Of a DNA stretch of 64,000 nt, positions 20,066-29,272 are shown piece after piece. Position 1 is the stretch's first letter; the number at the start of each line of letters is the position of its first letter. Where the stretch lies: contig NZ_RAHJ01000018.1 in assembly GCF_003605755.1 (NCBI RefSeq), positions 558,001-622,000 of the forward strand, read 5' to 3'. The DNA is from Tsuneonella suprasediminis (lineage in GTDB: Bacteria > Pseudomonadota > Alphaproteobacteria > Sphingomonadales > Sphingomonadaceae). Both the position numbers and the translations under genes were made by a program. The notes under the pieces are model-generated. The model saw nothing but the letters and a program-made list of their open reading frames with translations. It did no database searches and was not told where the DNA came from.

Positions 20066-20286
20066 CACACGAAGGCGCGAAGGCACGGAGAGGGCGTGGT
20101 TTGGGGGTAGGGGACCGCACTGTCGATGGCCAGTCCATACTATTGCGCAAATCCCACCCACTCGTCATTGCGAGGAGCCGGAGGCGACGTGGCAATCCAT
20201 GGCGCGCGCGTTACCTCTGTCTTTTACGATGCGATGGGCAGGACCGTCGACCGGATCAAACACTTCACTGCGTACACAATGAGGAA
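20066..20286. repeat. Composite repeat unit, copy 2 (right arm decayed)
   Basis: Same order as copy 1. The left arm of module A (20161-20202) is intact, but the right arm has drifted to CACTGCGTACACAATGAGG near 20263, so this copy is older or no longer maintained. Confidence 0.7.
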
Positions 20287-20327
20287 CGGGGTGGCAGGCA
20301 CCGTCAGCACGACAGGTGCCTCCCAAA

Positions 20328-20606
20328 TCACGCCTTGGCGATGGGTGCGTCTTCGCCCAGATCTTCGAACCATGCTTCGACCGGGCCGGTCAGCTTGATG
20401 GTCAGCGGCTGCCCCTTGCGGTCCATCGATTTGCCGGCCTGAACCCGCACCCAGCCTTCTGAGATGCAATATTCCTCGATATCGGTCCGCACCCGGTCTT
20501 TGAACCGGATGCCCACGCCGCGTTGCAGCGCGTCGGCATCGAAGAATTCGCTGCGCGGATTGACCGCGAGGCGATCGGGCGGGGTCTGGGCTTTATTGTC
20601 GCTCAT
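20328..20606 (-). CDS. DUF3297 family protein
   Basis: 92 aa, a small cytoplasmic protein of unknown role found widely in Proteobacteria. It shows the family pattern PPDRLAVNPRSEFFD, RGVGIRFKDRVRTDIEEYC, SEGWVRVQAGKSMDRKGQPL and TGPVEAWFED. Length is normal. It stands alone, with repeats downstream and a small Pro-rich gene upstream on the same strand. Confidence 0.9.
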   Translation of the reverse strand: MSDNKAQTPPDRLAVNPRSEFFDADALQRGVGIRFKDRVRTDIEEYCISEGWVRVQAGKSMDRKGQPLTIKLTGPVEAWFEDLGEDAPIAKA

Positions 20607-20654
20607 GCGCGCCCCCTAGTGCGAGGAGGGGCGGGCCGCAAGATATCGCGCATA

Positions 20655-20840
20655 TCAGGTGGCAGGGATTTCGCCCGGATGTTCGCCCGGCTGCACTGTA
20701 TCGGGCTGCGGAGGAGCGATTTCGTCGGGCTGGCGCACCGGTTGCTCATCGGGCGCGGGCGCGGGCGGTGTCTCGGGCGGGGCGGCCGGTTCGATTTTGT
20801 CGGGTGCAGGGGCCGGTTCGCCTGCGGTCGGATGGGTCAT
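20655..20840 (-). CDS. Small Pro/Ala/Glu-rich protein (61 aa), unknown
   Basis: Acidic low-complexity protein made of PAPAPDK, APPETPPAPAPDE and PPQPDTVQPGEHPG type stretches; no hydrophobic segment and no Cys. I accept it because AGGAGAG stands 9 bases before ATG 20840 and it is followed closely by DUF3297 on the same strand. It could be a chance open frame in GC-rich DNA. An earlier ATG (20870) has no comparable binding site. Confidence 0.45.
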   Translation of the reverse strand: MTHPTAGEPAPAPDKIEPAAPPETPPAPAPDEQPVRQPDEIAPPQPDTVQPGEHPGEIPAT

Positions 20841-20992
20841 TTTTGGGCTCTCCTGAAGTCGCAAAATCACAACGAATGGAAAAGCATGTCTGTTCCGGTG
20901 GTCTCGTGGCTTGCCCTTTCGCGCCGGGCGGGCTAACGGCGCTCCCTTGTTCGTGGATGGCCCCGGCTATTCGCGCGGCTTCGTTCGGGTTT

Positions 20993-21077
20993 GCGGGCGT
21001 GGCGGAATTGGTAGACGCGCTGGTTTTAGGTACCAGTATCGAAAGATGTGGGGGTTCGAGTCCCTTCGCCCGCACCA
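20993..21077 (+). tRNA. tRNA-Leu (anticodon UAG)
   Basis: Acceptor stem GCGGGCG (20993-20999) pairs with CGCCCGC (21067-21073). Anticodon stem CTGGT/ACCAG encloses loop TTTAGGT, giving anticodon TAG for CUA codons. A long variable arm, GGTTCGAGTCC T-arm and encoded CCA end (21075-21077) confirm a class II leucine tRNA of 85 nt. It stands 62 bp before tig on the same strand. Confidence 0.97.
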
Positions 21078-21139
21078 TACCGCCGCGCACGGGCGCCCGG
21101 ACAGACACACCGGATTTCTCAAGAAGGCTTTTCGCTCAG

Positions 21140-22726
21140 ATGCAGATCAACGAAACCACCAACGACGGGCTCAAGCGCGCCTATTCCGTCACCATTCCGG
21201 CATCGGAGATCGAAGCTGCGATCGCTGCCGAAATCAAGAAGATCGCGCCGCAGGTGCGGATGCCCGGCTTCCGCCCCGGCAAAGTGCCCGCCAACCTTGT
21301 GCGCAAGATGCACGGCGATGCGATTCACGCGCAGGTGGTGAACGACACGATCAAGGATGCAGTCGATTCGCTGATGCGTGACAAGAAACTGCGCCCCGCG
21401 ATGCAGCCGCAGATCGAACTGGGCGAAGGCTACGATCAGGGCAAGGATGCCGAACTGTCGGTCAGTCTCGAAGTGCTGCCCGATCTCGAAGCGCCCGCCA
21501 CCGATGGCATCAAGCTCGAACGTCTGACTGTTCCGGTGGCCGATTCGGAAGTGGACGAATCGCTCGAAAAGATCGCCAGCCAGCAGAAGAGCTGGAAAGA
21601 TGCCGCCAAGACCAAAAAGGCGGGTGATGGCGATCAGCTTATCATCGATTTCGTCGGCAAGCTCGACGGAGTCGAATTCGAAGGTGGCAAGGCTGAAGAA
21701 GCGCCGCTGGTGATCGGTTCGGGCCAGTTCATTCCCGGCTTCGAAGAACAGCTCACCGGCGCGAAAGCGGGTGACGAGAAGACCATCACCGTGACGTTCC
21801 CCGAAGATTATCCGGCGGAACACCTCGCGGGCAAGGAAACCACCTTCGATGTGAAGGTGCACAAGGTTCAGGTCGAAGACGAAACCAAGATCGACGAAGA
21901 TTTTGCCAAGTCGCTTGGCCTCGAAAGCCTCGAACAGCTGCGCGGTCTGCTCAAGGGGCAGGTGGAGCAGGAACTGAACGGCCTGACCCGCACCGCGATG
22001 AAGCGTCAGTTGCTCGATCAGCTGGCCGCGGGCCACGATTTCCCCGTCCCGCCGTCGATGGTCGATGCCGAATTCGAACAGATCTGGCAGCAGCTGATGC
22101 AGGAAGCGGCGCGGGAAGAAGACCCGAAGGCCGCGATGGAAGAAATCGAAGCCGAGAAGGACGATTACCGCAAGATCGCAGAACGCCGTGTGCGTCTGGG
22201 CTTGCTGCTGTCGGAAATCGGGCAGGCCAACGGCGTGCAGATTACCCAGCAGGAAATGTCGATGCTGATCCAGCAGGCGGCGCAGCAGTATCGCCCCGAA
22301 GACCGCGACCGGTTCATGGAACTGATCCGCACCAACGACATGGCAGCCGCTCAGCTTCGTGCCCCGCTGTACGAAGACAAGGTCGTCGACTTCCTGTTCG
22401 AGAAGGCTGAAATCACCGATCGCGAAGTAACGCGCGAGGAATTGCAGGCCGCCATCGAAGCGGACGAAGACGAAGCGGCCAAGCCGGCCGCGAAGAAGAA
22501 AGCTCCGGCGAAAAAGGCTCCGGCCAAAAAAGCCGCCACCAAGGCGGACGATGCCAAAGCGGACGATGCCGCCGAAGCAAAGCCTGCTGCGAAGAAGGCT
22601 CCGGCCAAGAAGGCACCCGCTAAGAAAGCTGCTGCCAAGGCGGACGACAAGGCAGAGGCCAAGCCTGCAGCAAAGAAAGCGCCGGCTAAAAAGCCTGCGG
22701 CCAAGAAAGCTCCGGCCAAGAAATAA
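21140..22726 (+). CDS. tig: Trigger factor with Lys/Ala/Pro-rich C-terminal tail
   Basis: Ribosome-bound chaperone and peptidyl-prolyl isomerase, 528 aa. The ribosome-binding domain carries the signature GFRPGKVP (positions 44-51). The FKBP-type domain spans about 155-240 (GDQLIIDFVGKLDG, IGSGQFIPGFEEQL, FPEDYPAEHLAG) and a helical arm domain follows. The last 80 residues are repeats of AAKKAPAKKAPAKK and KADDAAEAKP, like histone H1 tails, not present in E. coli Tig. ATG 21140 fits the family start; the frame is open further upstream across the tRNA, which cannot be coding. Positioned before clpP-clpX as usual. Confidence 0.96.
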   Translation: MQINETTNDGLKRAYSVTIPASEIEAAIAAEIKKIAPQVRMPGFRPGKVPANLVRKMHGDAIHAQVVNDTIKDAVDSLMRDKKLRPAMQPQIELGEGYDQGKDAELSVSLEVLPDLEAPATDGIKLERLTVPVADSEVDESLEKIASQQKSWKDAAKTKKAGDGDQLIIDFVGKLDGVEFEGGKAEEAPLVIGSGQFIPGFEEQLTGAKAGDEKTITVTFPEDYPAEHLAGKETTFDVKVHKVQVEDETKIDEDFAKSLGLESLEQLRGLLKGQVEQELNGLTRTAMKRQLLDQLAAGHDFPVPPSMVDAEFEQIWQQLMQEAAREEDPKAAMEEIEAEKDDYRKIAERRVRLGLLLSEIGQANGVQITQQEMSMLIQQAAQQYRPEDRDRFMELIRTNDMAAAQLRAPLYEDKVVDFLFEKAEITDREVTREELQAAIEADEDEAAKPAAKKKAPAKKAPAKKAATKADDAKADDAAEAKPAAKKAPAKKAPAKKAAAKADDKAEAKPAAKKAPAKKPAAKKAPAKK

Positions 22727-22766
22727 GCGTATTCGATACGCAGCCGCGCCTTTGCAGGCGTGGTGA

Positions 22767-22808
22767 CGAAACGGGCGTACCTGGCGACAGGTGCGCCCGT
22801 TTCGTTTT
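22767..22808 (+). terminator. Strong terminator after tig
   Basis: 17-bp stem with one G-U pair, CGAAACGGGCGTACCTG (22767-22783) with CAGGTGCGCCCGTTTCG (22788-22804), 4-nt loop, followed by TTTT. Confidence 0.9.
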
Positions 22809-23009
22809 GCCGGTGGTCGGCAGCGATGGATGCGGCAGAGCGCCCTGATGGGTCGGGTGTTTTCCGGGCCGATGTACAGGCGTTCCATGTCTTGCGACGA
22901 GTTGTGCGACAGACAGGACAGCGCCTTTGTGGCGGGGTGTTCGATGGATTTATGCCCGGCTACTACCCTCTGCGACGGGTTAAAGAATACGTGCGGGGTC
23001 ACGAATACA

Positions 23010-23591
23010 ATGGGATCGCAATTCGCGCGCGGCATGTTCCGCACGTTTTTCCGCAAGTCGCCGATGATCGCTTCGCTGCTGGCCGCAATGGCCGCTGTCG
23101 CGACGCCAGCGGTGGTTCAGGCCAAGGCACTGCAATGCGTGCCCTATGCGCGGCAGGTTTCGGGTATCTCGATCCACGGCAACGCCCGCACATGGTGGGG
23201 GCAGGCCGAAGGCACTTATGCTCGTGGTAAGCAGCCGAAAATCGGCGCTGTGCTGGCCTTCAAGAGCACTGGCGCGATGCCCTATGGCCATGTCGCGACA
23301 GTCGCGAAAATCGTCGATGAACGGCACATCCTGCTCAATCATGCGAACTGGTCGGGGCCGGGCCGGATCGAACGCGCGGCGATGGCAGTCGATGTGTCCG
23401 ATGCCGGTGACTGGAGCGCGGTGCGCGTATGGTATGCGCCGATCGGCGGGCTCGGTACCCGGGTGAATCCAACCTTCGGCTTCATTTACGCCGAAGCGCC
23501 CGGGAGCGAGGATCTCGACACCGGCCCAATCCATATTGCCAAAGGCAACGGTGCTGGTGAAGGCGCTTCCATCCAACTGGCTGCGAAGTAG
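23010..23591 (+). CDS. CHAP-domain secreted protein (second of two)
   Basis: 193 aa. Hydrophobic signal (MIASLLAAMAAVATPAVVQA) followed by the CHAP core: LQCVPYARQVSGISIHGNA with catalytic Cys, MPYGHVATVAKIVDE with catalytic His, LLNHANWSGPGRIER, DWSAVRVWYAPIGGLG. It is a clear paralogue of the protein at 18985-19812 but lacks the Ala/Pro tail. ATG 23010 is the first start that gives a sensible signal peptide; the frame stays open upstream into the tig terminator. Likely a murein endopeptidase or amidase. Confidence 0.85.
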   Translation: MGSQFARGMFRTFFRKSPMIASLLAAMAAVATPAVVQAKALQCVPYARQVSGISIHGNARTWWGQAEGTYARGKQPKIGAVLAFKSTGAMPYGHVATVAKIVDERHILLNHANWSGPGRIERAAMAVDVSDAGDWSAVRVWYAPIGGLGTRVNPTFGFIYAEAPGSEDLDTGPIHIAKGNGAGEGASIQLAAK

Positions 23592-23689
23592 TCAGTTGAA
23601 AATCCTGAGGAGCGTCGAACCGCTCCCCTCGATTGCGGTACTGGAGCACAGCAAGTCAGTCCGGTCCAGCGAAGGCACTCCAGGGCGGG

Positions 23690-25786
23690 CTAGAACGTTC
23701 CCTTCACACTCAATCGGAACATCGGTCCGATCAACTGCGCGCGATCTTCCTTCAGCAATATCGGGGCAACATCGCGCGGGCCGTCATACACAGTGCGGTA
23801 CAGCCGGTGGCGCGCATTGAAGAGGTTGATGACCTGAAATTTCACGGTCATTCCCAGCACATCTTTGTTTTCCAGAAACCAGATGTCGAATACCGGGCCT
23901 TCGTTGTCATACCCGAACTCGCCCACACGGTAGTAATCGGTCACTTCCTGTGATTCGATGGCCGCGCCCCACGCCCAGTCGCTCTGCGGAATATCGTGGC
24001 GCAGCGATACGTTCACCACCCGCGTTGCCAGATAGCTGATCTGCCGCTTCTCGTTCGTCACCGGATCGACCAGCGACGATGTCTGCAAGACAACATCGGA
24101 ATCGATTTTGACACCGTGGAACCCGATCGGGTCAAGGTTGAATGTGCTGGTCCATTGGAGGCCATAGCGGTGCGCGCTGGGAATATTGCCACGCCCTTCG
24201 CCGCCGCCGGGCAGCGGGATCACATCAATATAATCGTCGTACAGTCGGGCAAAAAGCAGCAGGTTGGTCGATCCCCAGCGGCCCAGTTCCTTCTTTCCTT
24301 CCAGATCGAAGTTCCATTGCTGGGACGGGACGAGATCGGCGTTGTTACCGTTCTGATTGCCCAGATCGAGAAATACACGGGCAAGAAAGTCGTCAAAATC
24401 GAGCTGGCCGACCGCGCGCTCTACTTTGAGCGAGATATCCAGCCCTTTTTCCGGTGCCCACGCCAGACTGGCGGTGCCTTTCGGGCGGAAGAATGTGCGC
24501 GATAGTGAATTGGCGCCGGTCTGCGAAATGGTCGAAGATTCCGCCGCTGCAAGCAGTTGCAGAGTGACTTTGCTGCTCAGCGGGCGACCGTAGCTGAGCG
24601 ATCCCTCATACCGGCTTTCCCGCACGCCGCCGGTGCCGCCCGGAAATGGCACTTCCACGAACTCACCTGCGGGCGACAGGTCGAACAGCGCGCCCTGCTC
24701 ATCCAGTCGGTTGAATGCCCCTTCCAGCGCGATCTGCCAGTCGGCCTGCCCCCATTTCCAGCCATATTCCGCCCGCGCGATGCGTTCGCCGCTGGACAGA
24801 TCCTGCCGGAAGCGACCGCCGACCGGATCGCTGGTATCGGCAAAGCTGATGACCGCGTTTTCATCCCGATGGGCGCGCTTATACCGCTCCAGCCCGATCA
24901 GCTTGAGCCGCCCGCTTGCCAGCGGGAATTCATAATCGCCGCTGATTTCATAGTTATACGCGCGGTAGCGTCCGGTTAGTAACCAGTCGCGAGCGATATC
25001 GTCCACTGGCAGGCGGACTTCGTCTTCCGCAAAAGTCGAATACTCCCGTTGATATGACAGGTTGAGGTTGCCCATCGTCGATCCGGGCCCATTGTATTTC
25101 AAACCCGCGCTGACCTTTGGTTCGTCGCTGTCGGACCATAGCCGACCATCGCGGGCCTCGATCACGGAGCCGTTGGCATCGCGAATGGAGTAGGGGCCAC
25201 CATATGCGCCGCGTCCTTCGTCGTTTGACAGGCCCAGCGTATATTCCACGCGGCCCCGTTTGCCAGTCACTGAAATCTCGCCCCCCAGATATCCGGGGTG
25301 GGAAAAGTGCGGCCGGACCTCTCCGTTCCATCCGAACTGGCCGGAGAAGCTGTTGCCACCGGTGACGATATTGGCGACCTGCCCTGAAAGGCCGGGTATC
25401 GAAAGGCGCGCTCCGTCCACGATTTCGATGCGGACAACGTTGCTGGCGGGAATGCGGCCAAGCTGATCGTAAAGACCATCGGATTTGCCGGACAATCGCT
25501 GCCCGTTCACCAGCACGTTTTCGGTCGCCTTACCTAACCCGCGCGTGCTGGAATCCCCTTCGCGGATCTGGAAACCCGGCACATTTCGCAGCATGTCGAG
25601 CGCGCTTTTCGGGGAGAATGCAGTGAAGAAGTCTGCCGGGTAGGCGCCCTGTACATGTGAGGTGTCAGGGTCGGCTGCGGCGGAGTCGGCGGCAACAGTC
25701 GCAGGCTTCTCGCCAGCGCGCGCAGGCGTAGTGCCAAGTGCAGCGATAGCGGCGGAGGCCATCAGCATCCCATTGAAATAACGCAT
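23690..25786 (-). CDS. TonB-dependent outer-membrane receptor
   Basis: 698 aa. Signal peptide (MLMASAAIAALGTTPARA), a plug domain (SALDMLRNVPGFQIREGD, ATENVLVNGQRLSGKSD, VVRIEIVDGARLSIPGLSG) and a long beta-barrel that ends FRLSVKGTF with the terminal Phe needed for outer-membrane insertion. I see no clear TonB box in the first 45 mature residues. It is monocistronic with no transporter or regulator beside it, so the substrate is unknown; this receptor type is numerous in sphingomonads. Confidence 0.9.
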   Translation of the reverse strand: MRYFNGMLMASAAIAALGTTPARAGEKPATVAADSAAADPDTSHVQGAYPADFFTAFSPKSALDMLRNVPGFQIREGDSSTRGLGKATENVLVNGQRLSGKSDGLYDQLGRIPASNVVRIEIVDGARLSIPGLSGQVANIVTGGNSFSGQFGWNGEVRPHFSHPGYLGGEISVTGKRGRVEYTLGLSNDEGRGAYGGPYSIRDANGSVIEARDGRLWSDSDEPKVSAGLKYNGPGSTMGNLNLSYQREYSTFAEDEVRLPVDDIARDWLLTGRYRAYNYEISGDYEFPLASGRLKLIGLERYKRAHRDENAVISFADTSDPVGGRFRQDLSSGERIARAEYGWKWGQADWQIALEGAFNRLDEQGALFDLSPAGEFVEVPFPGGTGGVRESRYEGSLSYGRPLSSKVTLQLLAAAESSTISQTGANSLSRTFFRPKGTASLAWAPEKGLDISLKVERAVGQLDFDDFLARVFLDLGNQNGNNADLVPSQQWNFDLEGKKELGRWGSTNLLLFARLYDDYIDVIPLPGGGEGRGNIPSAHRYGLQWTSTFNLDPIGFHGVKIDSDVVLQTSSLVDPVTNEKRQISYLATRVVNVSLRHDIPQSDWAWGAAIESQEVTDYYRVGEFGYDNEGPVFDIWFLENKDVLGMTVKFQVINLFNARHRLYRTVYDGPRDVAPILLKEDRAQLIGPMFRLSVKGTF

Positions 25787-25938
25787 GAAGCCCCTCTCCG
25801 GATAGTCTTGGGAATGGTGCTATTGGTGTTGGGGAAAAGGGAACAGAGCGCACTCGATCAACGGCGCTTACGTGCCGTTCAATGACATTTGTAATCGTTC
25901 CACTTCCTGTTGCGGCAGTGGGGATTGCGGTTAAGCCC

Positions 25939-25967
25939 CTTGAACATCGCTCCGGTACTCGCGACAT
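25939..25967 (+). promoter_or_regulatory. Candidate heat-shock (sigma-32) promoter of clpP
   Basis: CTTGAA (25939-25944), 17-bp spacer, CGACAT (25962-25967), 39 bp before the clpP ATG. The -35 half is a good RpoH match and the -10 half is only partial. clpP is a usual RpoH target. Confidence 0.35.
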
Positions 25968-26006
25968 AGGCGGTCGCAATCGACCCAATATGAAGGCACA
26001 TCCACA

Positions 26007-26711
26007 ATGATCGACCTGCTCGGCAACTCCGGCGAAACCTACGGCACACAGGGCCAGTTCACACGCGATCCCCTCACCGGGGCGCTGGTGCCGGTGGTGG
26101 TCGAACAGACGAGCCGGGGTGAACGCAGCTTCGACATTTTCAGCCGCCTGTTGCGCGAACGTATCGTGTTCGTGACCGGGCAGGTGGAAGACGGGATGGC
26201 CTCGCTGATCACCGCGCAGCTCCTGTTCCTCGAAAGCGAGAACCCGAGCAAGCCGATCAGCATGTACATCAATTCGCCCGGCGGTGTGGTGACAGCCGGG
26301 ATGGCGATCCACGACACCATGCAATACATCAAACCGCGCGTGTCGACGGTGTGCATGGGACAGGCGGCATCGATGGGCAGCTTCCTGCTGGCCGCGGGGG
26401 AACCGGGTATGCGGATAGCACTGCCCAACGCGCGAATCATGATCCACCAGCCCAGCGGTGGTGCGCGCGGCATGGCCAGCGATATCGAAATTCAGGCCAA
26501 GGAAATTCTGCGCATCAAGGCGCGGATGAACGACCTGTATGTCAAGTACACTGGCCGCACGCTGGACGAAATCGAGAAGGCGATGGACCGCGATACCTTC
26601 CTCGAAGCGGACGAGGCGATGAAGTTCGGGCTGGTCGACAAAGTCTTCGAAACCCGCCCTGAAAGCGACGCAACACCAGAGGCCGAAGGATCGGGCGGCG
26701 CGCCCGAATAA
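26007..26711 (+). CDS. clpP: ATP-dependent Clp protease proteolytic subunit
   Basis: Serine peptidase that forms the two-ring degradation chamber used by ClpX and ClpA. 234 aa with a 20-residue Ala/Glu-rich C-terminal extension. Nucleophile S122 in GQAASMGS, H147 in [11 protein letters not shown], oxyanion region [12 protein letters not shown]. The N-terminal part ([20 protein letters not shown]) is the family start after a 30-residue leader that is probably removed. clpX follows 190 bp downstream on the same strand. Confidence 0.97.
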   Translation: MIDLLGNSGETYGTQGQFTRDPLTGALVPVVVEQTSRGERSFDIFSRLLRERIVFVTGQVEDGMASLITAQLLFLESENPSKPISMYINSPGGVVTAGMAIHDTMQYIKPRVSTVCMGQAASMGSFLLAAGEPGMRIALPNARIMIHQPSGGARGMASDIEIQAKEILRIKARMNDLYVKYTGRTLDEIEKAMDRDTFLEADEAMKFGLVDKVFETRPESDATPEAEGSGGAPE

Positions 26712-26859
26712 GGCCGCGTCCGTAACCATTCGGCTGCGTCCTGTGCCATTCGAGGGCACAGGGAGTAGGAAACCGGCAACCTTGTGCCTTCAGCTTGTCG
26801 CAAGGCAGCTATGATAGGTACAAGCTGTTGGATTATCGTATCACTGGCCGTAAGGTCAG

Positions 26860-26888
26860 CGAATCCCTGCGTTGTAGGCAGGGATTCG
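26860..26888 (+). promoter_or_regulatory. Perfect hairpin in the clpX leader
   Basis: CGAATCCCTGC (26860-26870) pairs exactly with GCAGGGATTCG (26878-26888) across a 7-nt loop and ends 13 bases before the clpX ATG. No T-run follows, so it is not a terminator. It would sit directly against the ribosome binding site (GAGCAGGAA). Confidence 0.5.
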
Positions 26889-26901
26889 GGATGAGCAGGA
26901 A

Positions 26902-28167
26902 ATGACCAAATTGACCGGAACGGATTCGAAAAGCACCCTTTACTGCAGCTTCTGCGGCAAATCGCAGCACGAAGTGCGCAAGCTGATCGCCGGCCCGACG
27001 GTGTTCATCTGCGACGAATGCGTCGAACTGTGTAACGATATTATCCGCGAAGAAGCGAAGGCAGGCCTTGCCGGGCGCAAGGAAGGCGACGTGCCGACCC
27101 CGCACGAAATCTTCAGCACGCTGAACGATTACGTGATCGGGCAGGATCGCGCCAAGCGGGTGCTCTCGGTCGCGGTGCACAACCATTACAAGCGGCTCAA
27201 GCATTCGGGCAAAGCGGGCGAGGTCGAACTGGCCAAGTCGAATATCCTGCTCGTCGGCCCCACCGGTTCGGGCAAAACCCTGTTGGCGCAGACGCTGGCG
27301 CGCACGTTCGATGTGCCGTTCACGATGGCCGATGCCACTACTCTGACAGAGGCTGGCTATGTCGGTGAAGATGTCGAGAACATCATCCTCAAGCTGTTGC
27401 AGGCCAGCGATTACAACGTCGACAAGGCGCAGCACGGCATCGTCTATATCGATGAAATCGACAAGATTACCCGTAAGGCCGAAAATCCCAGCATCACCCG
27501 CGACGTTTCGGGCGAAGGGGTGCAGCAGGCTTTGCTCAAGCTGATGGAAGGCACCACGGCTTCTGTCCCGCCGCAGGGTGGGCGCAAGCATCCGCAGCAG
27601 GAATTCCTGCAGGTCGACACCACCAATATCCTGTTCATCTGTGGCGGTGCGTTTGCGGGGCTGGACAAGATTATCGCGGACCGCCTGCAGAAGCGCAGCA
27701 TCGGTTTCGGCGCACATGTGGCCGACCCGGACAAGCGCCGCGTGGGCGAACTGCTCCAGAAGTGCGAGCCGGAAGATCTGCTGAAATTCGGTCTGATCCC
27801 TGAATTCGTCGGCCGTCTGCCGGTGATCGCGACGCTCAACGATCTCGATGTCGAAGCGCTGGTGCAAATCCTTACCGAGCCGAAGAATGCGCTGGTGAAG
27901 CAGTATTGCAAGCTGTTCGAACTGGAAGATGTCGAACTGACTTTCAACGATGACGCTCTCCGCGCCATCGCTGAGAAGGCTATCGCCCGTAAGACTGGTG
28001 CGCGCGGTCTGCGCTCGATCGTGGAAGGCATCCTGCTCGACACGATGTTCGACCTGCCCGACATGGAAGACGTGACCGAAATCGTTATCGACAAGGACGT
28101 TGTCGAAGGGCGCAAGGAACCGATCCGCGTAGTTGGTGGCAAGACGGATAAGGAAGAGGCAGCTTAA
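26902..28167 (+). CDS. clpX: Clp protease ATP-binding subunit ClpX
   Basis: AAA+ unfoldase that feeds substrates to ClpP. 421 aa, normal length. N-terminal zinc finger with C15, C18, C37 and C40 (YCSFCGK, ICDEC). Walker A is GPTGSGKT (119-126), Walker B is VYIDEIDKI, and the substrate pore loop is GYVGEDVE. The C-terminal small domain ends in a charged tail. In Caulobacter-type cells ClpXP destroys CtrA, and chpT of that pathway lies 7.3 kb downstream here. Confidence 0.97.
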   Translation: MTKLTGTDSKSTLYCSFCGKSQHEVRKLIAGPTVFICDECVELCNDIIREEAKAGLAGRKEGDVPTPHEIFSTLNDYVIGQDRAKRVLSVAVHNHYKRLKHSGKAGEVELAKSNILLVGPTGSGKTLLAQTLARTFDVPFTMADATTLTEAGYVGEDVENIILKLLQASDYNVDKAQHGIVYIDEIDKITRKAENPSITRDVSGEGVQQALLKLMEGTTASVPPQGGRKHPQQEFLQVDTTNILFICGGAFAGLDKIIADRLQKRSIGFGAHVADPDKRRVGELLQKCEPEDLLKFGLIPEFVGRLPVIATLNDLDVEALVQILTEPKNALVKQYCKLFELEDVELTFNDDALRAIAEKAIARKTGARGLRSIVEGILLDTMFDLPDMEDVTEIVIDKDVVEGRKEPIRVVGGKTDKEEAA

Positions 28168-28240
28168 GCTTTAGGGGCTTCTTGCTGTCTCGGACACGCA
28201 TGTGCCGCAGGCGGGCCGATACTATCGACCTGGAAATTGC

Positions 28241-28274
28241 GAAACCCCGGCCAGCAGACCGGGGTTTCGTTTTT
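28241..28274 (+). terminator. Terminator after clpX
   Basis: Stem GAAACCCCGG (28241-28250) with CCGGGGTTTC (28259-28268), 8-nt loop, followed by GTTTTT. Confidence 0.9.
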
Positions 28275-28315
28275 GGGAAGGCGGTTTTTGGGGTGCGAGG
28301 GCTGCTATCTGCCGG

Positions 28316-29272
28316 TCAGCACCCGGTATCGCATCCTCGCGTGATTTCCACCTGAAGCGTAGTGTGGCCGATGCCGTGATGGTGGGCCAGTTCTTCCGCC
28401 ACTTCGCGCAGGAATATGTCGCCGGGGTGGCCGCCGGGCATCATGAGATGCGCGGTCATCGCGGTCTCGGTGGTGCTCATCGGCCAGATATGCAGATCGT
28501 GCACGGCAGCCACTCCGGGTAGAGTGACGAGGTATTCGCGCACCGCGACCACCGAAATCCCTTCGGGCACCGCGTTGAGGCCCAGTTTGACGCTGTCTTT
28601 CAACAGACCCCAGGTGCCCCATGCGATCACGATAACGATCAGCAGGCTGGTCACCGGATCGACCCAGTTCGCGCCCGTTAACAGGATTACGACCCCTGCG
28701 ATCACCACGCCCAGACTGACCAATGCATCGGCCGCCATGTGAAGGAACGCGCCACGCACATTCAGATCGTGCTTGCTGCCGCGCATGAACAGCAGGGCAG
28801 TGAAAGTGTTGATGACGATCACGATGCCAGCGACCACGATCATCGTCCACCCTTCCACTTTCGGTGGGGAGGACATGCGATGCACGGTTTCATAGGCGAT
28901 ACCGCCAATGGCGATCAGCAGCAGCGCCGCATTGGCCAGCGCCGCCAGAATAGTTGAGCTTTTGTAGCCATAGGTGAATCGTCCGCCGGGGGAGCGCTGA
29001 GCCAGAACGCTGGCAATCCATGCCAGCGCCAGCGCGAGCACATCCGACAGGTTGTGCCCGGCGTCGGCAACCAGTGCCATCGATCCGGCCATAAAACCGT
29101 ATGCGGCCTCAATTCCGACAAATACGGTGTTGAGCACGATCCCGATGGCGAAGGCGCGTCCGAAACTGGCCGGGGCGTGCGAATGGCCTCCATGACCGTG
29201 TGCATGGTGGTGGTCTTGCCCGGCGTGATCGTGTCCGCCGCTATGTGAATGTGTCGCGCCCATATCGCTCAC
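28316..29272 (-). CDS. Cation diffusion facilitator (Zn/Co/Cd exporter)
   Basis: 318-aa inner-membrane antiporter of the CzcD/ZitB type that removes divalent metals from the cytoplasm. The first 35 residues are His-rich (HSHSGGHDHAGQDHHHAHG). Six membrane helices follow, with metal-site residues in DAGHNLSDVLALAL and HMAADALVSLG, and then a cytoplasmic domain (VHDLHIWPMSTTETAM). The final GCDTGC has two cysteines that could bind metal. Overlaps the mtgA stop by 4 bp and is co-transcribed with it. Confidence 0.93.
   Translation of the reverse strand: MSDMGATHSHSGGHDHAGQDHHHAHGHGGHSHAPASFGRAFAIGIVLNTVFVGIEAAYGFMAGSMALVADAGHNLSDVLALALAWIASVLAQRSPGGRFTYGYKSSTILAALANAALLLIAIGGIAYETVHRMSSPPKVEGWTMIVVAGIVIVINTFTALLFMRGSKHDLNVRGAFLHMAADALVSLGVVIAGVVILLTGANWVDPVTSLLIVIVIAWGTWGLLKDSVKLGLNAVPEGISVVAVREYLVTLPGVAAVHDLHIWPMSTTETAMTAHLMMPGGHPGDIFLREVAEELAHHHGIGHTTLQVEITRGCDTGC

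Larger units (their letters stand above)
19813..20327. other. 515-bp gene-free gap made of two tandem composite repeats
   Basis: Two copies of one unit in direct orientation (19824-20042 and 20066-20286, offset 242 bp). Each begins with module C (CACACGAAG, then GCGAAGGCACGGAGAGGG), then CCGCACTGTCGATGGCC, then a module A palindrome. Short open frames here are translations of the repeats and I do not call them genes. Confidence 0.8.

Noticed and set aside
21119-23056. 645-codon minus-strand frame over tig
   Set aside because: Mirror of the trigger factor gene; its composition (Phe/Arg/Leu/Gly) is what tig codons give on the other strand.
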